64,000 nucleotides of DNA from Lamellibrachia satsuma (GCA_033239005.1 BSQZ01000060.1:1100001-1164000), one strand, 5' to 3'. Counted from the first letter of the stretch, positions 1 to 14,277 are shown. Translations and numbers: made by a program. The notes: generated by a model not told the origin, from the letters alone.

Positions 1-640
1 AGAGCCGAGAAAGCTTAAATTTGGTTGGTTAGCAGTTAATTCGGTCGTCCAATGCCTCTTGACAAAAGAAAGAAATATGTATACGATGCAAAACGCATTT
101 TCGTTGGCTCATTGACAACCAAACAACCAATCTGTGTCCGCGATATAATTTTAGCGGCTAGCCGAGCACACAGCCGAGCAATTTTTTTAATGCCCTATTG
201 AGGCTATTGTTTTATTGGGGGAAAACACGAAAGGTGTTTGAAAAGTTGTCTAATTATATCGTGAAATGTGATGCGCCAGGCAGGGAGGGAAAACACTGCG
301 GAGATAACAGTAACATATTGTATGGATAGTTGTGTAGCAAACATACCGAGACTGAGAGCAAGAACGTTCCTTTACGACGATCAAACGATCGACGATTAGT
401 GGCGTACTCCTAGATTCTCGAAAGTAAACCGAAGGTTTAATGTCCGTGTACGTCAAACTGGCTGGGAGCGATATTCGCCAGTTGGACATAGTGAAACGCA
501 TGTCTGGACAAGATAAACCAATTGGCTTGGGGCATCAGATTCATGGCCCTACATGTACAAATGTACGGTCGGTCAAAACGGATTGTTAAAAGTAACATAA
601 AGTATATTATGCGATTCTCTAAAGGCAGTAATAGTATCTA
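1..640. other. No gene recognised
   Basis: AT-rich sequence with short open frames on both strands but no recognisable protein, splice structure or tandem repeat. It ends where similarity to the CR1 LINE copies begins. Confidence 0.4.
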
Positions 641-2788
<2,148 letters not shown>

Positions 2789-3111
2789 TGTAATTACCAT
2801 TACTAATCGACTTTAGAACTCCTTCCTCAAGACAGAGTTAGTTTAAACAGTCTGGATGCATCTAAGAGTAACATTCTTGAACTGTTTATTTTCTGCCTGT
2901 ACTATTTGAAGCTAGGCAGACTTTTGGCAGAAGAAGAAGAAGAACGTTCAACTAGCCGTTAGGTGGCAGCATCATTCGCATTAAGTTTCTAACCATTATC
3001 AATTATACCATTTCTTCTTATAATAATATCAAAGTTCTTCAATTTAAAGCTGCCTCGCATTTCATCTTGTCCATCACAGGTCAGGTGAAATGATGTTCGC
3101 GGGTGTGGTGT

Positions 3112-3435
3112 ACATTGGTGCCAACACTGAGTGGTGCGCACATATAATACTAGTACAACATATGTACATTGGTGCCAACACTGAGTGGTGCACACATATA
3201 ATATTAGTACAACATATGTACATTGGTGCCAACACTTAGTGGTGCACACATATAATACTAGTACAACATATGTACATTGGTGCCAACACTGAGTGGTGCA
3301 CACATATAATACTAGTACAACATATGTACATTGGTGCCAACACTGAGTGGTGCACACATATAATACTAGTACAACATATGTACATTGGTGCCAACACTGA
3401 GTGGTGCACACATATAATACTAGTACAACATATGT
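3112..3435. repeat. 54-bp minisatellite, 6 copies
   Basis: Six near-perfect tandem copies of a 54-bp unit that opens with TGTACATTGGTGCCAACACT and ends with TAGTACAACATA. The copies differ at only a few positions (for example GAGTGG versus TAGTGG, and GTGCGC versus GTGCAC). The open frame across it on the minus strand is an effect of the period, which is divisible by three. Confidence 0.95.
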
Positions 3436-5490
3436 ATGATCGTAAATGAACCTGTCTGATTACGCTACATCCACTGGTTTACCGCGCACTCTCAAAAGGG
3501 ACTCGCCATCCAAACCAAGATATATTGAATGGATTTCGCGAGACTTTAAACTTTCAGAAAACTACACGAGTTGAGTGGATAGTTTAAAGGCTCCTCCTCA
3601 GTTCGATGTTTTTGCTCATCTCATTTCAAATTCATTTTGTAAAAATTCAAAAATACATAGTATCCACTACGACATGCTAGTTCGTTTGTGCAACTTTTAT
3701 ATGTAGTTTTTGTGAAATCATCAAACAAACTATTAAATTATTTAATTCTTGATCCAACATTTATTGAAGTGAACATAGAAAAGCTGAAAACTCACGAATG
3801 TCACCCTTGGTAAAATGTCATAACTTTGTCACGTGATCGCCTTTGATCAGACTTGACCCCATAAAGTGTTTACCATTTCGGATAACCAGTATTTTGCGTA
3901 TTTGTCTGAAATATTGATGATTACGCGTGTGGGCGCGCGCGCGTGTGTGCGAGTGTGTGCGCGTGTGTGCGTGGTGTGTGCGCGTGTATATGGAGCATGT
4001 GTATGTGAAAGGTTGGTGTTATGTGCCTGGTAAACAGGTGCAGTTTACGCCAAACATCCTCCGCCCTGTCGATGAAAGAGGTACTTCTCGAGTTTTCGAG
4101 TGTTTCGTTGTGTCCGTGTTGAAGTTTGGGGGGGGCTATCGAATTGTCGGCGTGTCTTCCCTGTTGCCCTTACATATAAGTGTTGCCTGTCTGAACCACA
4201 TTAGTTGCCAGAGTCGTTGCATCGCATACGCCAATAGTGAAATCCACACTCGAGCACTAGCGGCAAAGGTTATTATTTTGGTGAGAAGGCATCGGTCAAC
4301 GGGCTGTCTGATTGACACTGATTCTACTCATCTTTCTTGGCTACAGATATGAAGATTTCACTAGTAAGTCGATAATTATAACGCAGCTTGTTGGGTGTTT
4401 CGTATAATCAGAATATCAAAATTATCTTAATTTTTCGTTCTCAAAATAAATTAACAATGTCATACGTCATGTTTTAATCTTTATTGTTCTAGTCTATTTA
4501 CCATCAGAAATGTTTTGAAACGGAAAAAGGGAATCGCCTTCAAATATGACGATTTGTTTGTCATTCTATTAAACCGGTATTTACATGAAGAAGTTTCATT
4601 CATTGCTAAATCGTGTATTTTCGTATTAAGGGCATTATTATTAAGAGTATAAAGTATAAAGAGGTGAAAAATAGATTTTTCACGTTTTGCATAGATAGTA
4701 TCTTAACTAAGCGAGATGTTATAAATACTAACGCATTCAGTGCTACAATGTCCCATAAAAGTGTCGTTCGGTTAACCAATGACATTCGGTATTCGTTCCA
4801 GTCAAACCATTCTGGCAAGACAGGCGTAGCAACAACATGGCTTGTCTTCTTTCTTCTTCAAAAATACCAATTGTTGCCTAAACATGGTTCAGTATTATTC
4901 AACACTCTTCTGCTTATAATAATGCCTCATGTATGTTAGTCACGTGCATTCTATGCTAGCCATTCTTGGTCACGTTTACTCTCATACAAATGATTGTCGT
5001 CCGTAATTTGTAAGCAACTTGAAGCATTTACTTATCCTAGTATTGTGTTTATCGTATTCAATAATTTGTTCGAAGTCTCAGACTGTTCACTGTCGTTTAT
5101 TTTCATTTTAATTCTTAAATTAATTTTAGGTTTACTTTCAGAAATCCATTTACCAAAAATTCCACAAACATTGTATTCAATAGTGTCATGCCATGCTGCG
5201 TGTTTAAAGGTAAAGAGTCTGATCGTTTTCATCGTAAAATCGTGAAATATGTTTTTAAGTTACAAAGTATGATCGTTGTTATAGCAAAATATTATTATGT
5301 ACTATAAAATATATCTATTCTAGCATATTGACCGACCATGTATGTTTTAATTAACCCAAATGTATTACTATAATTTAGCAATAATACGTTTAATTAAAAT
5401 TTGTCGACTCGAATATCATGTTTACATTGCATGCTGAACGCCCAGATCAGTTGTGTTTCTGTTTTCCGTATAAATCGTTCCAGAACGATG
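3436..5490. other. No gene recognised
   Basis: Unique AT-rich sequence with a short (GT/GC)n stretch near 3925-3990. Several 60-140 codon open frames are present, but none has recognisable protein motifs, biased codon use or splice signals. Confidence 0.4.
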
Positions 5491-5493
5491 TGT

Positions 5494-5935
5494 ACGGACG
5501 ACGGGTGTAGTTGGTCTGTATTAAAACAACGGACGGACGACGGGTGTAGTTGGTCTGTATTAAAACAACGGACGGACGACGGGTGTAGTTGGTCTGTGTT
5601 AAAACAACGGACGGACGACGGGTGTAGTTGGTCTGTGTTAAAACAACGGACGGACGACGGGTGTAGTTGGTCTGTGTTAAAACAACGGACGGACGACGGG
5701 TGTAGTTGGTCTGTATTAAAACAACGGACGGACGACGGGTGTAGTTGGTCTGTATTAAAACAACGGACGGACGACGGGTGTAGTTTGTCTGTGTTAAAAC
5801 AACGGACGGACGACGGGTGTAGTTGGTCTGTGTTAAAACAACGGACGGACGACGGGTGTAGTTGGTCTGTGCTAAAACAACGGACGGACGATGGGTGTAG
5901 TTGGTCTGCGTTAAAACAACGGACGGTCGACGATG
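5494..5935. repeat. 39-bp minisatellite, 11 copies
   Basis: Eleven tandem copies of a 39-bp unit (GGACGGACGACGGGTGTAGT, then a segment ending TTAAAACAAC). The copies vary mainly at GTATT/GTGTT. Period 39 keeps several frames open on both strands, so the 170-210 codon frames here are not taken as genes. A short run of 7-bp CATCCGT-type repeats follows at 5955-5998. Confidence 0.95.
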
Positions 5936-6090
5936 GACGAAGCAGCAAACACACCTGTCCGTCATCCGTCATCCGTCATCCGTCTTTCGTCGTCCGTCTA
6001 GTTCTAGTTGTTTCCAGCACCCGGCAACGTTCTATTAACTGACTTGTCTGTATGTTGTGGTTGCTACAATTGTTATGGTATTACGAGGTC

Positions 6091-6302
6091 TCATTCAACT
6101 AGCCAGCTAATACAAACATACATACAGACAATACATTCAACTAGCCAGCTAATACAAACATACATACAGACAATACATTCAACTAGCCAGCTAATACAAA
6201 CATACATACAGACAATACATTCAACTAGCCAGCTAATACAAACATACATACAGACAATACATTCAACTAGCCAGCTAATACAAACATACATACAGACAAT
6301 AC
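6091..6302. repeat. 42-bp minisatellite, 5 copies
   Basis: Five essentially identical copies of a 42-bp unit containing ATTCAACTAGCCAGCTAATA and a CATACATACAGAC segment. The near identity suggests a young or recently homogenised array. Confidence 0.95.
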
Positions 6303-7589
6303 AGAATAATGCAATAAAATAGCATAAAACGTTTTCAAATGGAAAAGGGGAAATTTAAATTCTATATTTTAATCACTTTCCCCAGTGCAAACATATTTTG
6401 TTGTTACATATCATTGTGGAAAATGAACCCTATTGCAGACGTATTTATGTGAAACATTCTCTGTGGCATCAAACTAATTGTGTGCTTGATACTCTTCGAG
6501 AAATAAACATGTTAAATACTTTTTGAATGAATAGTGAATGAGCTAGTTATATTCATCCAATGAATACCAGAAGTTCACATCATACACATATCTGAGCATA
6601 GACTTTAAAGTCGTTCATGTATATACGAGTTTCATCGTATTACTTTGGTGTGTCACTTGCATTGAAAAATGTTTACTATTGACGAATTGTTACAGGTTAT
6701 CTGACAACAGTTTATTATTGGTATTAAACATTACAATATAAATTCTTAATTGCATTGTGACAGATAGATTAAGAATGCCTAAATCATAAACGAGTGTGTT
6801 AGTATGACATAAAGAAAATAACCTTAAAATCACTTTATATAATATTATCCATAAAACAAGCGAAACAACTTACGAACATTTGTTTTAACTTGTTTTCTTA
6901 GCTTCATTTACACTGTTCAGATACAAAGATGAGCCACAACGCTCTGGTCCAAGACTGATTGAAATCATGTCTCAATTCACCGCCCAGTAATTGTTTATTT
7001 ACATAACTTTTTTCATCGCCTATTATTACCCTAGCTTTTATTTACTATTCAACACAGTACACACCATACACATATGCGTATGATGTGCACTACTACTTCG
7101 TAATTTATTTAATATAACACAGTTATTTCGGTCGATTGTCTATATGTTATTATAATAATGTGATATTTTATCCTACCGTGTAGTACATTCGCGAAAGTAT
7201 GTCAACAATTTCAAAAATCTGTAGACAAAGTTTATCGGGATCAAGTGTGTTACGAGCAACCCGTAAAATTACGTTCATCTCCGCTACGTAAAATTACGTT
7301 CATCTCCGCATGCTACGTAAAATTGATATTCACCCCGAAACAGTCAAATTAAACACATAACGTTCAAAGTATATCTTAATGTGATTCGTAAAAAGATCAA
7401 TTGGACTGTCAATATGCTGATTAGCTTAATTACCACGTAACATGTTTTACGATTTAAAAACTACCAGACTTTATACCTTAAAAGGAGGTCAACGCTTTCT
7501 GTCCATGTGCGTGTGGTGTGCCCAGGCACACGTGCGTGGACAGGTAATCATTAGTCGTTGTAAAATGGCTGTTTATTTGTAATTTTCAG
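6303..7589. other. No gene recognised; would hold upstream exon(s) of gene A
   Basis: AT-rich sequence. A short direct duplication around AAAATTACGTTCATCTCCGC lies at about 7265-7320. The missing first coding exon of the cysteine-rich gene A should lie here or further upstream. An ATG at 7505 followed by CAG|GTAATC at 7543 fits the frame, but the implied intron of 46 nt looks too short to accept. Confidence 0.35.
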
Positions 7590-7826
7590 ACCACGTCCCT
7601 GGTGCTCGTATCGCTGGTGTGTGTGAACGTCCGTGCTGGCCCTGATGGCGTCGCAAGGTGCTACATTAAATGCTATCTGCAATACGACCAATGCATGCAC
7701 ACGTGTCCACTCAATAAAGGCACAACGTACACAGAACGACACCGAATATGCAGCGAATGGCGAGAATCATGCTTCAAGATGTGCAGAGAAGTTAAGCCAG
7801 ACAAAGCTTTGGTTCCGGTAGATTAG
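7590..7826 (+). CDS. Cysteine-rich secreted peptide A, terminal exon
   Basis: A 79-codon terminal exon opens after a TTTTCAG acceptor (7583-7589) and runs to TAG. It starts with a hydrophobic stretch (TSLVLVSLVCVNV) that looks like the core of a signal peptide. A mature domain follows with seven Cys spaced C-x3-C-x6-C-x3-C-x14-C-x6-C-x3-C; the conserved part after Cys4 reads C-P-L-N-K. The frame upstream hits TAA at 7545 with no ATG in between, so an upstream exon must supply the start. A homologous exon lies at 33802-34020 on the other strand with the same Cys order and splice position. Paired CxxxC motifs suggest a disulfide-tied helical hairpin. The function is unknown, and hormone, antimicrobial, shell or venom-type roles cannot be told apart. 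Confidence 0.7.
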   Translation, partial: TTSLVLVSLVCVNVRAGPDGVARCYIKCYLQYDQCMHTCPLNKGTTYTERHRICSEWRESCFKMCREVKPDKALVPVD

Positions 7827-8014
7827 CTGCTTTCGAGTGACGATACAAGTGGCGTAAAAGCGACTTTTCTAGAAAGCGCGTTTCACACGCTATGGTTTAC
7901 ATATTTCATAAACCTACAACGAAGAGTTAAGTTGTCTGTTTTAAGTATTTTTGTTATCCTTTCGCACTCTGTTTACTTTGTTCTTCCCGGTAACAAAATG
8001 TATGTAAAGTAATT

Positions 8015-8020
8015 AATAAA
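8015..8020 (+). promoter_or_regulatory. Polyadenylation signal candidate for gene A
   Basis: AATAAA about 190 nt after the gene A stop codon, at a normal 3' UTR distance. Confidence 0.5.
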
Positions 8021-8677
8021 ACTGATGTTGATACATGGACTAAGTATCTGCGTGTTGTCATCTGCGTGTTGTCGCTCCTAATCCAGCTGGTCTCGCTCTG
8101 GTCGACTGGCATGCTCGACATGTGTTTGGATGCACGCGAAGTAAATTTGCAGTAAACAGGTGCCAAATGCTAATTTATTTTCAACCGTCTGATAACATTA
8201 ACAACACGAAAAAAGTAATATTTCTGGATGGTTCGCACGTGTTATTGTTTCAACGATCGTTGCCCCAGTACGCCTCAGATATCAAATCATAGGAGCACTT
8301 TCGCAGAAGATTTCGATAAAGCCCGTGTAACAGAGGACGGGTGTTTCGAGTAGGTTAGATCTATATACACGACGCACTTTGATCCATTCGAATGCGTCAC
8401 TGTGTTCGTTCCTTCTTCACACTGAAGCTGATGCACAGGCTGTCACGTGTTACACGAAACAATGGGTACCACGAATTATGGTAATATAATACAAATACTT
8501 AAATGTTATGCATACTGTTTACCAACCAGAACAATTCAAGGGAAGTAAGTATCTAGCATTATAAGTGTGCTGTAAGAAGCTATCGACATTCTAGATTGCC
8601 ACTTGTTATACGCTCTATACAGTTTAACTGCTGAACCACGCCTATGTTATAACTGTGAACTATGGCTGTAGCACATA

Positions 8678-9047
8678 CAGGAGTGTAACAATAGGTACAG
8701 CAACTATCGATGGATCACAACCGGCGATGTGACGATGCAATGCTATCGATAGTAAATTGAACTATCGATAGGAATCCTCGATAGTACACTAAACTATTGA
8801 TAGTAATGATAGTTGGCAAAATAATTCAGCAAAGAAACCATAGAAATAGACATGTTATTCACTTATATTTGAAACTGTATTTATTAATCGACCTAGCATC
8901 TACAATCGTCGACTACAACAGCGTCATCCACGCATCCAGTATTGTGTAATCAACTAGCTCCAGCGCTACGCAATACCTCCCGCCATCAACTACGATTAGG
9001 GCATGTGTCCCTGGCTATCCACTGTTCCGTGATACTATCGCAATACA
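8678..9047. mobile_element. Non-autonomous hAT-like MITE, right end missing
   Basis: It shares with 63346-63934 and about 47175-47600 the ACTATCGATAG/ACTATTGATAG-type repeats, the ATAGTTGGCAAAA-AATTCAGCA block and the TTCCGTGATACTATCGCAATA block. The left end looks like CAGGAGTGTAAC. The sequence breaks off where LINE copy D begins, so the right terminal repeat is missing. Confidence 0.65.
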
Positions 9048-10388
9048 ATGTTCATTGAAAAAACACGGAAAACGGTTTAGACAGAAACACTTGTCAAAAG
9101 CAGCTATTAGAAAACTACTGTTCAAGAAAACTATGTGGAGTGTTTATAAGCGCACCAGAAAGGATGAATACTACACAAATTATAAAGAGGCTCTTAATGC
9201 AGCTGAAATTAGAAAGTATAAAAGAAGTTATGAGCAAACATTAGCTTGTAACTTTTAAAAATGACAAGAGTGTTATGCATAATATTATGTCAAGAATAAA
9301 CAATGCGCACGAGACAAGGTTGAACCACTAGAAGACAGTGATGGAAATATAATATCACAAGGTTTTAATGGCGGAAGACTTAAATGGATACTTCAGTTCA
9401 CTGTTTACCAGAGAGGATATTAGTTCATTACGAATTCCAGATACTACATTTCAGGAGGTTAAATCGGACTATCTACGGCAGTTAATTTAGAAGAAATGGT
9501 AGATAAGAAAATAAATACAATGAAGGATAATAAAACACATGGAGTGGATGGAAGATTACCGATGAAACAGTAGAACATATTAATATAAAACTTGCAAGAA
9601 TATCAAACTTGTCATTAAAAGAGGGAGTGGTTCCTTCTGAATAGCAAGAAGAAAACATCATACCATTATTTAAAGAGAAGTATGTCAGAGAACTAGAGAC
9701 CAGTGAGTTTAACGTCAGTGATTTGTAAATTATTAGAACGGTTGATTAAAGACCACATGGTGGACTTCCTTGTTAGGCATAACTTATTAAATCCATCTCA
9801 ACATGGATTCTTAAAAGCGAGGTCATGCTTAACAAATATGTTATGTTTTTTGCAAGACATCACTTAGTGGATAGACGAGGGATCGCCAGTAGATATTTCC
9901 TACTTAGATTTTCAGAAAGCTTTTAACAAAGTACCACATCAAATATTATTACTTAAATTAAAAGCTCATGGTATCGGGGATGGGATAATTGACTGGATAG
10001 AACAATGGCTGACTGACAGAAGACAACGAGTTGTAGTAGATGGAGAAGTTTCAAACTGGAAATCAGTTTTGGGTGGGGTACCTCAAGGATCAGTATTAGG
10101 ACCTTTATTATTTTTAGTATATATCAATGACTTGGACGACAATATAACAAGTAATGTACTGAAATGTGCGGATGACACAAAACTGTTTAGAAAGGTTAAT
10201 ACTGATGGTGATAAACAACATTTACAAAACGATCTAGACAGATTAGTGAAATGGTCTGAGAAATGGCAGATGTTGTTCAATTTTGGGAAATGTAAATGCC
10301 TACGTACGGGACATGGGAACTTGGATGAAAACTATAAAATGGGAGATACTGTTCTGGGTACTACTGTAAAAGAAAAGGACTTAGGAGT
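9048..10388 (+). mobile_element. CR1-type LINE copy D (RT fragment)
   Basis: 5'-truncated at the KKHGKRFRQKHLSK segment. It runs through the decayed fingers/palm (multiple stops between 9260 and 9960) to an open stretch from 10069 that contains [14 protein letters not shown] and YINDLDD. The RT catalytic box reads CADD where the other copies have FADD. At 10388 the LINE stops abruptly and joins a SINE tail. Confidence 0.9.
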
Positions 10389-10480
10389 AATTGCAGCGTG
10401 GCTGAATGCTTCCTGGAGAACTCGAACTGGCGTTGGAATGAACAGGTCTGCCAGAGGTAAAGTGTAAAGCACTTTGAGCA
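10389..10480 (+). mobile_element. SINE 3' segment fused to LINE copy D
   Basis: From TAATTGCAGC onward the sequence matches the SINE at 28363-28500 (…GAATGCTTCC…, GTTGGAATGAA.AGGTCTGCC, …GTGTAAAG..CTTTGAGC). Only the 3' part of the SINE is present. Confidence 0.8.
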
Positions 10481-11513
10481 GTTCCAAGGACCACGCTATG
10501 CAAGAACGTACAAGTTGCAAGGACAGCGCTATACAAGAACGTACAAGTTCCAAGGACCGCGTTATACAAGAACATACAAGTTCCAAGGACAGCGCTATAC
10601 AAGAACGTACAAGTTCCAAGTACAGCGCTATACAAGAACGTACAAGTTCCAAGGACAGCGCTATACAAGAACGTACAAGTTCCAAGGACAGCGCTATACA
10701 AGAACGTACAAGTTCCAAGGACAGCGCTATACAAGAACGTACAAGTTCCAAGGACAGCGCTATACAAGAACGTACAAGTTCCAAGGCCGCTATACAAGAA
10801 CGTACAAGTTCCAAGGACAGCGCTATACAAGAACGTACAAGTTCCAAGGACAGCGTTATACAAGAACTTACAAGTTCCAAGGACAGCGCTATACAAGAAC
10901 GTACAAGTTCCAAGGACAGCGCTATACAAGAACTTACAAGTTCCAAGGACAGCGCTATAGAAGAACGTACAAGTTCCAAGGACCGCTATACAAGAACTTA
11001 CAAGTTCCAAGGAGAGCGCTATACAAGAACGTAAAAGTTCCAAGGACCGCGCTATGCAAGAACGTACAAGTTCCAAGGACAGCGCTATACAAGAACTTGC
11101 AAGTTCCAAGGACAGCGCTATACAAGAACGTACAAGTTCCAAGGACCGCGCTATACAAGAACTTACAAGTTCCAAGGACCGCGCTATACAAGAACGTACA
11201 AGTTCCAAGGACAGCGCTATACAAGAACTTACAAGTTCCAAGGACAGCGCTATACAAGAACTTGCAAGTTCCAAGGACAGCGCTATACAAGAACGTACAA
11301 GTTCCAAGGACCGCGCTATACAAGAACTTACAAGTTCCAAGGACCGCGCTATACAAGAACGTACAAGTTCCAAGGACAGCGCTATACAAGAACTTACAAG
11401 TTCCAAGGACAGCGCTATACAAGAACTTGCAAGTTCCAAGGACAGCGCTATATAAGAACGTACAAGTTCCAAGGACAGCGCTATACAAGAACTTGCAAGT
11501 TCCAAGGACACTT
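10474..11513. repeat. 33-bp minisatellite derived from a SINE tail, about 31 copies
   Basis: Tandem 33-bp units built from CAAGTTCCAAGGACAGCGCT and ATACAAGAACGTA. Variants alternate between ACGTACAAG, ACTTACAAG and ACTTGCAAG, and a few units are shorter (GGCCGC or GGACCGC without ACAG). The unit is the terminal segment of the preceding SINE. Period 33 leaves several frames open on both strands, giving 11-residue repeat ORFs that I do not regard as genes. Confidence 0.95.
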
Positions 11514-11524
11514 TACCTTTTTTA

Positions 11525-11868
11525 CAATCTCATCCATCAGTCAAAATTGTTTTTACTCAAATAAACTATGATTATTAATAGACCATTGTATACCAAGATA
11601 ATATATTTAGTATGCATCGATAACTATCTGTTGCTTATTCAATTAATGTTGGTAAACTGGCTCATATAACACTTGGTGTGGGGTAAGTTGAGCAACAGTG
11701 TATCGCAAGTTGGGTAAATGCTTTATTTGTATAATTTATGTACGTATTGTACTAAAATTTCATAACAACTCAACCAACACATCTACCTAATGGGTAAAAC
11801 ACGTAGCTGACAAATATACACGCTTAATTAATACGTCGACATACATAATTAATAGGGGAAGTTTAACA
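11525..11868. mobile_element. Partial TA-flanked MITE (Tc1/mariner-like), third copy
   Basis: It matches the MITE copies at 38615 and 45828: the ATGATTATTAATAGA and ATATATTTAGTATGCAT blocks, GGCTCA-TAACACTTGGTG, TGGGGTAAGTTGAGC and the CATCTACC-AATGGGTA block. The right side ends at AATAGGGGAAG next to LINE copy B. The left terminal repeat is degraded. Confidence 0.6.
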
Positions 11869-12189
11869 AGAGATTTAACAAGATTTGCCATCCGAGCCAA
11901 AGACCCAGATGGCAAGTGGACAAGGAAGCCATTGGCTTATCGAGAGTGCAACAATGTTTATCTACGTGTGACCCACCCTCCTGAGATATGTGTCAACCTT
12001 GTTTTTAAACATATTCACGCTGCTAGCAGTTATACAATCTGTAGATAATTTGTTCCATTAATTGATTGTCCTCTGTGAGAACGAGTACTTCCTGATATTC
12101 AATCTACACTGATCCTTTACTAATTTTTACCTCATGTTCTCTAGTTCTGCTATCTTTCTTGAGTGAGAAAAACATATTTCTATTAATAT

Positions 12190-13720
12190 TTTCATACCCA
12201 TTCCATACCTTAAAAAACGTCAATCTGATCTCCTCTTAATCTCCTTGTCTCTAGAGGTGTTAAACCACATTCTTTCAGGCGTTCTTCATAACTAAGGTCT
12301 CTCAGTTCTGGAATAATTTTAGTTGCTCTCCTTTGTATGCGTTCAAGCGTATCTATATCCTTCTTACGATATGGTCTCCATGCTTGTATACAGTATTCTA
12401 AATGAGGTCTAACTATTGCTTTATAAAGAGGTATACTTAACTTTTTTCCCTTGTATGTTATGTTTCTTCTAATCAATCCAAGAATTTGATTACCCTTTGA
12501 AGCTGCAGTACCACACTGCTCTGAAACTTTCATATCAGCGCATATTGTAACTCCTAAGTCCTTTTCTTTTACAGTAGTACCCAGAACAGTATCTCCCATT
12601 TTATAGTTTACATCCAAGTTCCCATGTCCTGTATGTAGGCATTTACATTACCCAAAATTGAACAACATCTGCCATTTCTCAGACCATTTCACTAATCTGT
12701 CTAGATCGTTTTGTAAATGTTGGTTATCACCATCAGTATTAACCTTTCTAAACAGTTTTGTGTCATCCGCAAATTTCAGTACGTTACTTGTTATACTGTC
12801 GTCCAAGTCATTGATATATATTAAGAATAATATAGGTCCTAATACTGATCCTTGTGATACCCCACTCAAAACTGAGTTCCAGTTTCAAACTTCTCCATCT
12901 ACTACAACTCGTTGTCTTCTGTCAGTCAGCCATTGTTCTATCCAGTCAATTATGCCATCCCGATACCATGAGCTTTTAATTTAAGTAATAATCTTTGATG
13001 TGGTACTTTGTTAAAAGCTTTCTGAAAATCTAAGTAGAAAATATCTACTGGAGATCCCTCGTCTATCCACTAAGTGATTTCTTCCAAAAAAACATAACAT
13101 ATTTGTTAAGCATGACCTCGCTTTTAAGAATCCATGTTGAGATGGATTTAATAAGTTATGCCTAACAAGGAAGTCCACCATGTGGTCTTTAATCAACCTT
13201 TGTAATAATTTACAAATCGTTAAATTCACTGATTTGTAATTCTCTGAGTTATTTCTCGAACCCTGTTTTAATAATGGTATGATGTTAGCTTCTTTCCATT
13301 CAAAAGGAACAACTCCCTCTTTTAATGACAAGTTGAACACTCTTGCAAGTGGTATGCTGATTTGTGCTACTGTTTCCATTAATAGTTTTGGAGGAATTCC
13401 ATCCACTCCCGGTGATTTATTATCCTTCATTGCCTTTATTTTCTTAGCTACCATTTCCGGAGTTACAATTAAATGTCCTAGAGGTCTGACCTTGTCTTGT
13501 ACGTTTTGTTAACTCCTGACATATGCATAAAAACTTGTGTTGTCGTGTTTTATGTTACATGCTAGGTTTTCCTCATAGCTTCTATTAGATTCTCTAATTT
13601 TAGTTGTAGCTGCATTAAGTGGCTCTTTGTAATTTGCATAGTCTTCATCCTTTCTGGTACTCCTATAAACATTCCACAAGTGTTTCTTTCTAGACCGTTT
13701 TCTATGTTTTTTTTTCAAGG
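12190..13720 (-). pseudogene. LINE copy B reverse transcriptase, frameshifted
   Basis: It contains the KKHRKRSRKKHLW start, the MVAKKIKAMKDNKSPGVDGI finger motif (13454-13395), KEGVVPFEWKEANIIPL, GFLKARSCLTNMLCF, then GVSQGSVLGPILFLIYINDL and the FADD catalytic box (within 12869-12648). It ends in the thumb/C-terminal PHLEYCIQAWRPYRKKD and RRLRGDQIDVF. At least two frame breaks separate the blocks. Confidence 0.85.
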
Positions 13721-14277
13721 GAACAAATTTACCGATGATACTCTCAAATTCATATTTTAGAATATTCTAACATTCTATTACGGTCTTATTCATCAGCGTG
13801 TTATTCCAATCTAGCTTTGCTAAGTATTTTCTCATATCTTTATAGTTACCTTTGTGGAAGTTTCTCCTATACGTTTTTTATTTTTACTTTCTGATTTTAC
13901 ATTGATGTCAAAATGTATTTGATTATGGTCACTGTTACCCAATGGTTCATGTATTTTTATATTGTCCACTAATTATTTTTGTGATGACAAAACTATATAT
14001 AATACTTATCTCCCGTGGTTGGTTTAAGCATGTGCGGAGAAAGGAAGCTATCCTGGATTAAAAATAGAAATTGTTGCTCCTCACCTCCTGTACTCTCTAG
14101 AGAGTTCCATTTTATGTGTCCATGGTTAAAATATCCCATTATGATTCATTCCCCTTTACTCACTTCCTTTATAATGTTTTGTTCTTTTGTGTTATCCTCT
14201 TCGTTTATGTTTGGACATCGGTAAACTAACACAATAGTTAATATTGAATTTGTGTAACAATGTTGCACCAAACAGCC

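Noticed and set aside
5401..6042. Frames of 170-213 codons on both strands
   Set aside because: Produced by the 39-bp minisatellite, with identical repeat peptides and no start or splice support.
3112..6302. Biological meaning in most minisatellite periods being divisible by three
   Set aside because: Arrays with such periods are easiest to notice because they leave long open frames. The 20-bp and 19-bp arrays show that the rule is not general.
7505..7543. First exon of gene A immediately upstream (ATG at 7505, donor at 7544)
   Set aside because: It is in phase but would leave a 46-nt intron and a leader peptide rich in Cys and His before the hydrophobic core. I consider it unlikely without transcript evidence.
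10381..11564. Long open frames (up to 376 codons) on both strands
   Set aside because: They are the translation of a 33-bp tandem repeat. The period is divisible by three and the unit lacks stops in several frames, so openness is automatic.
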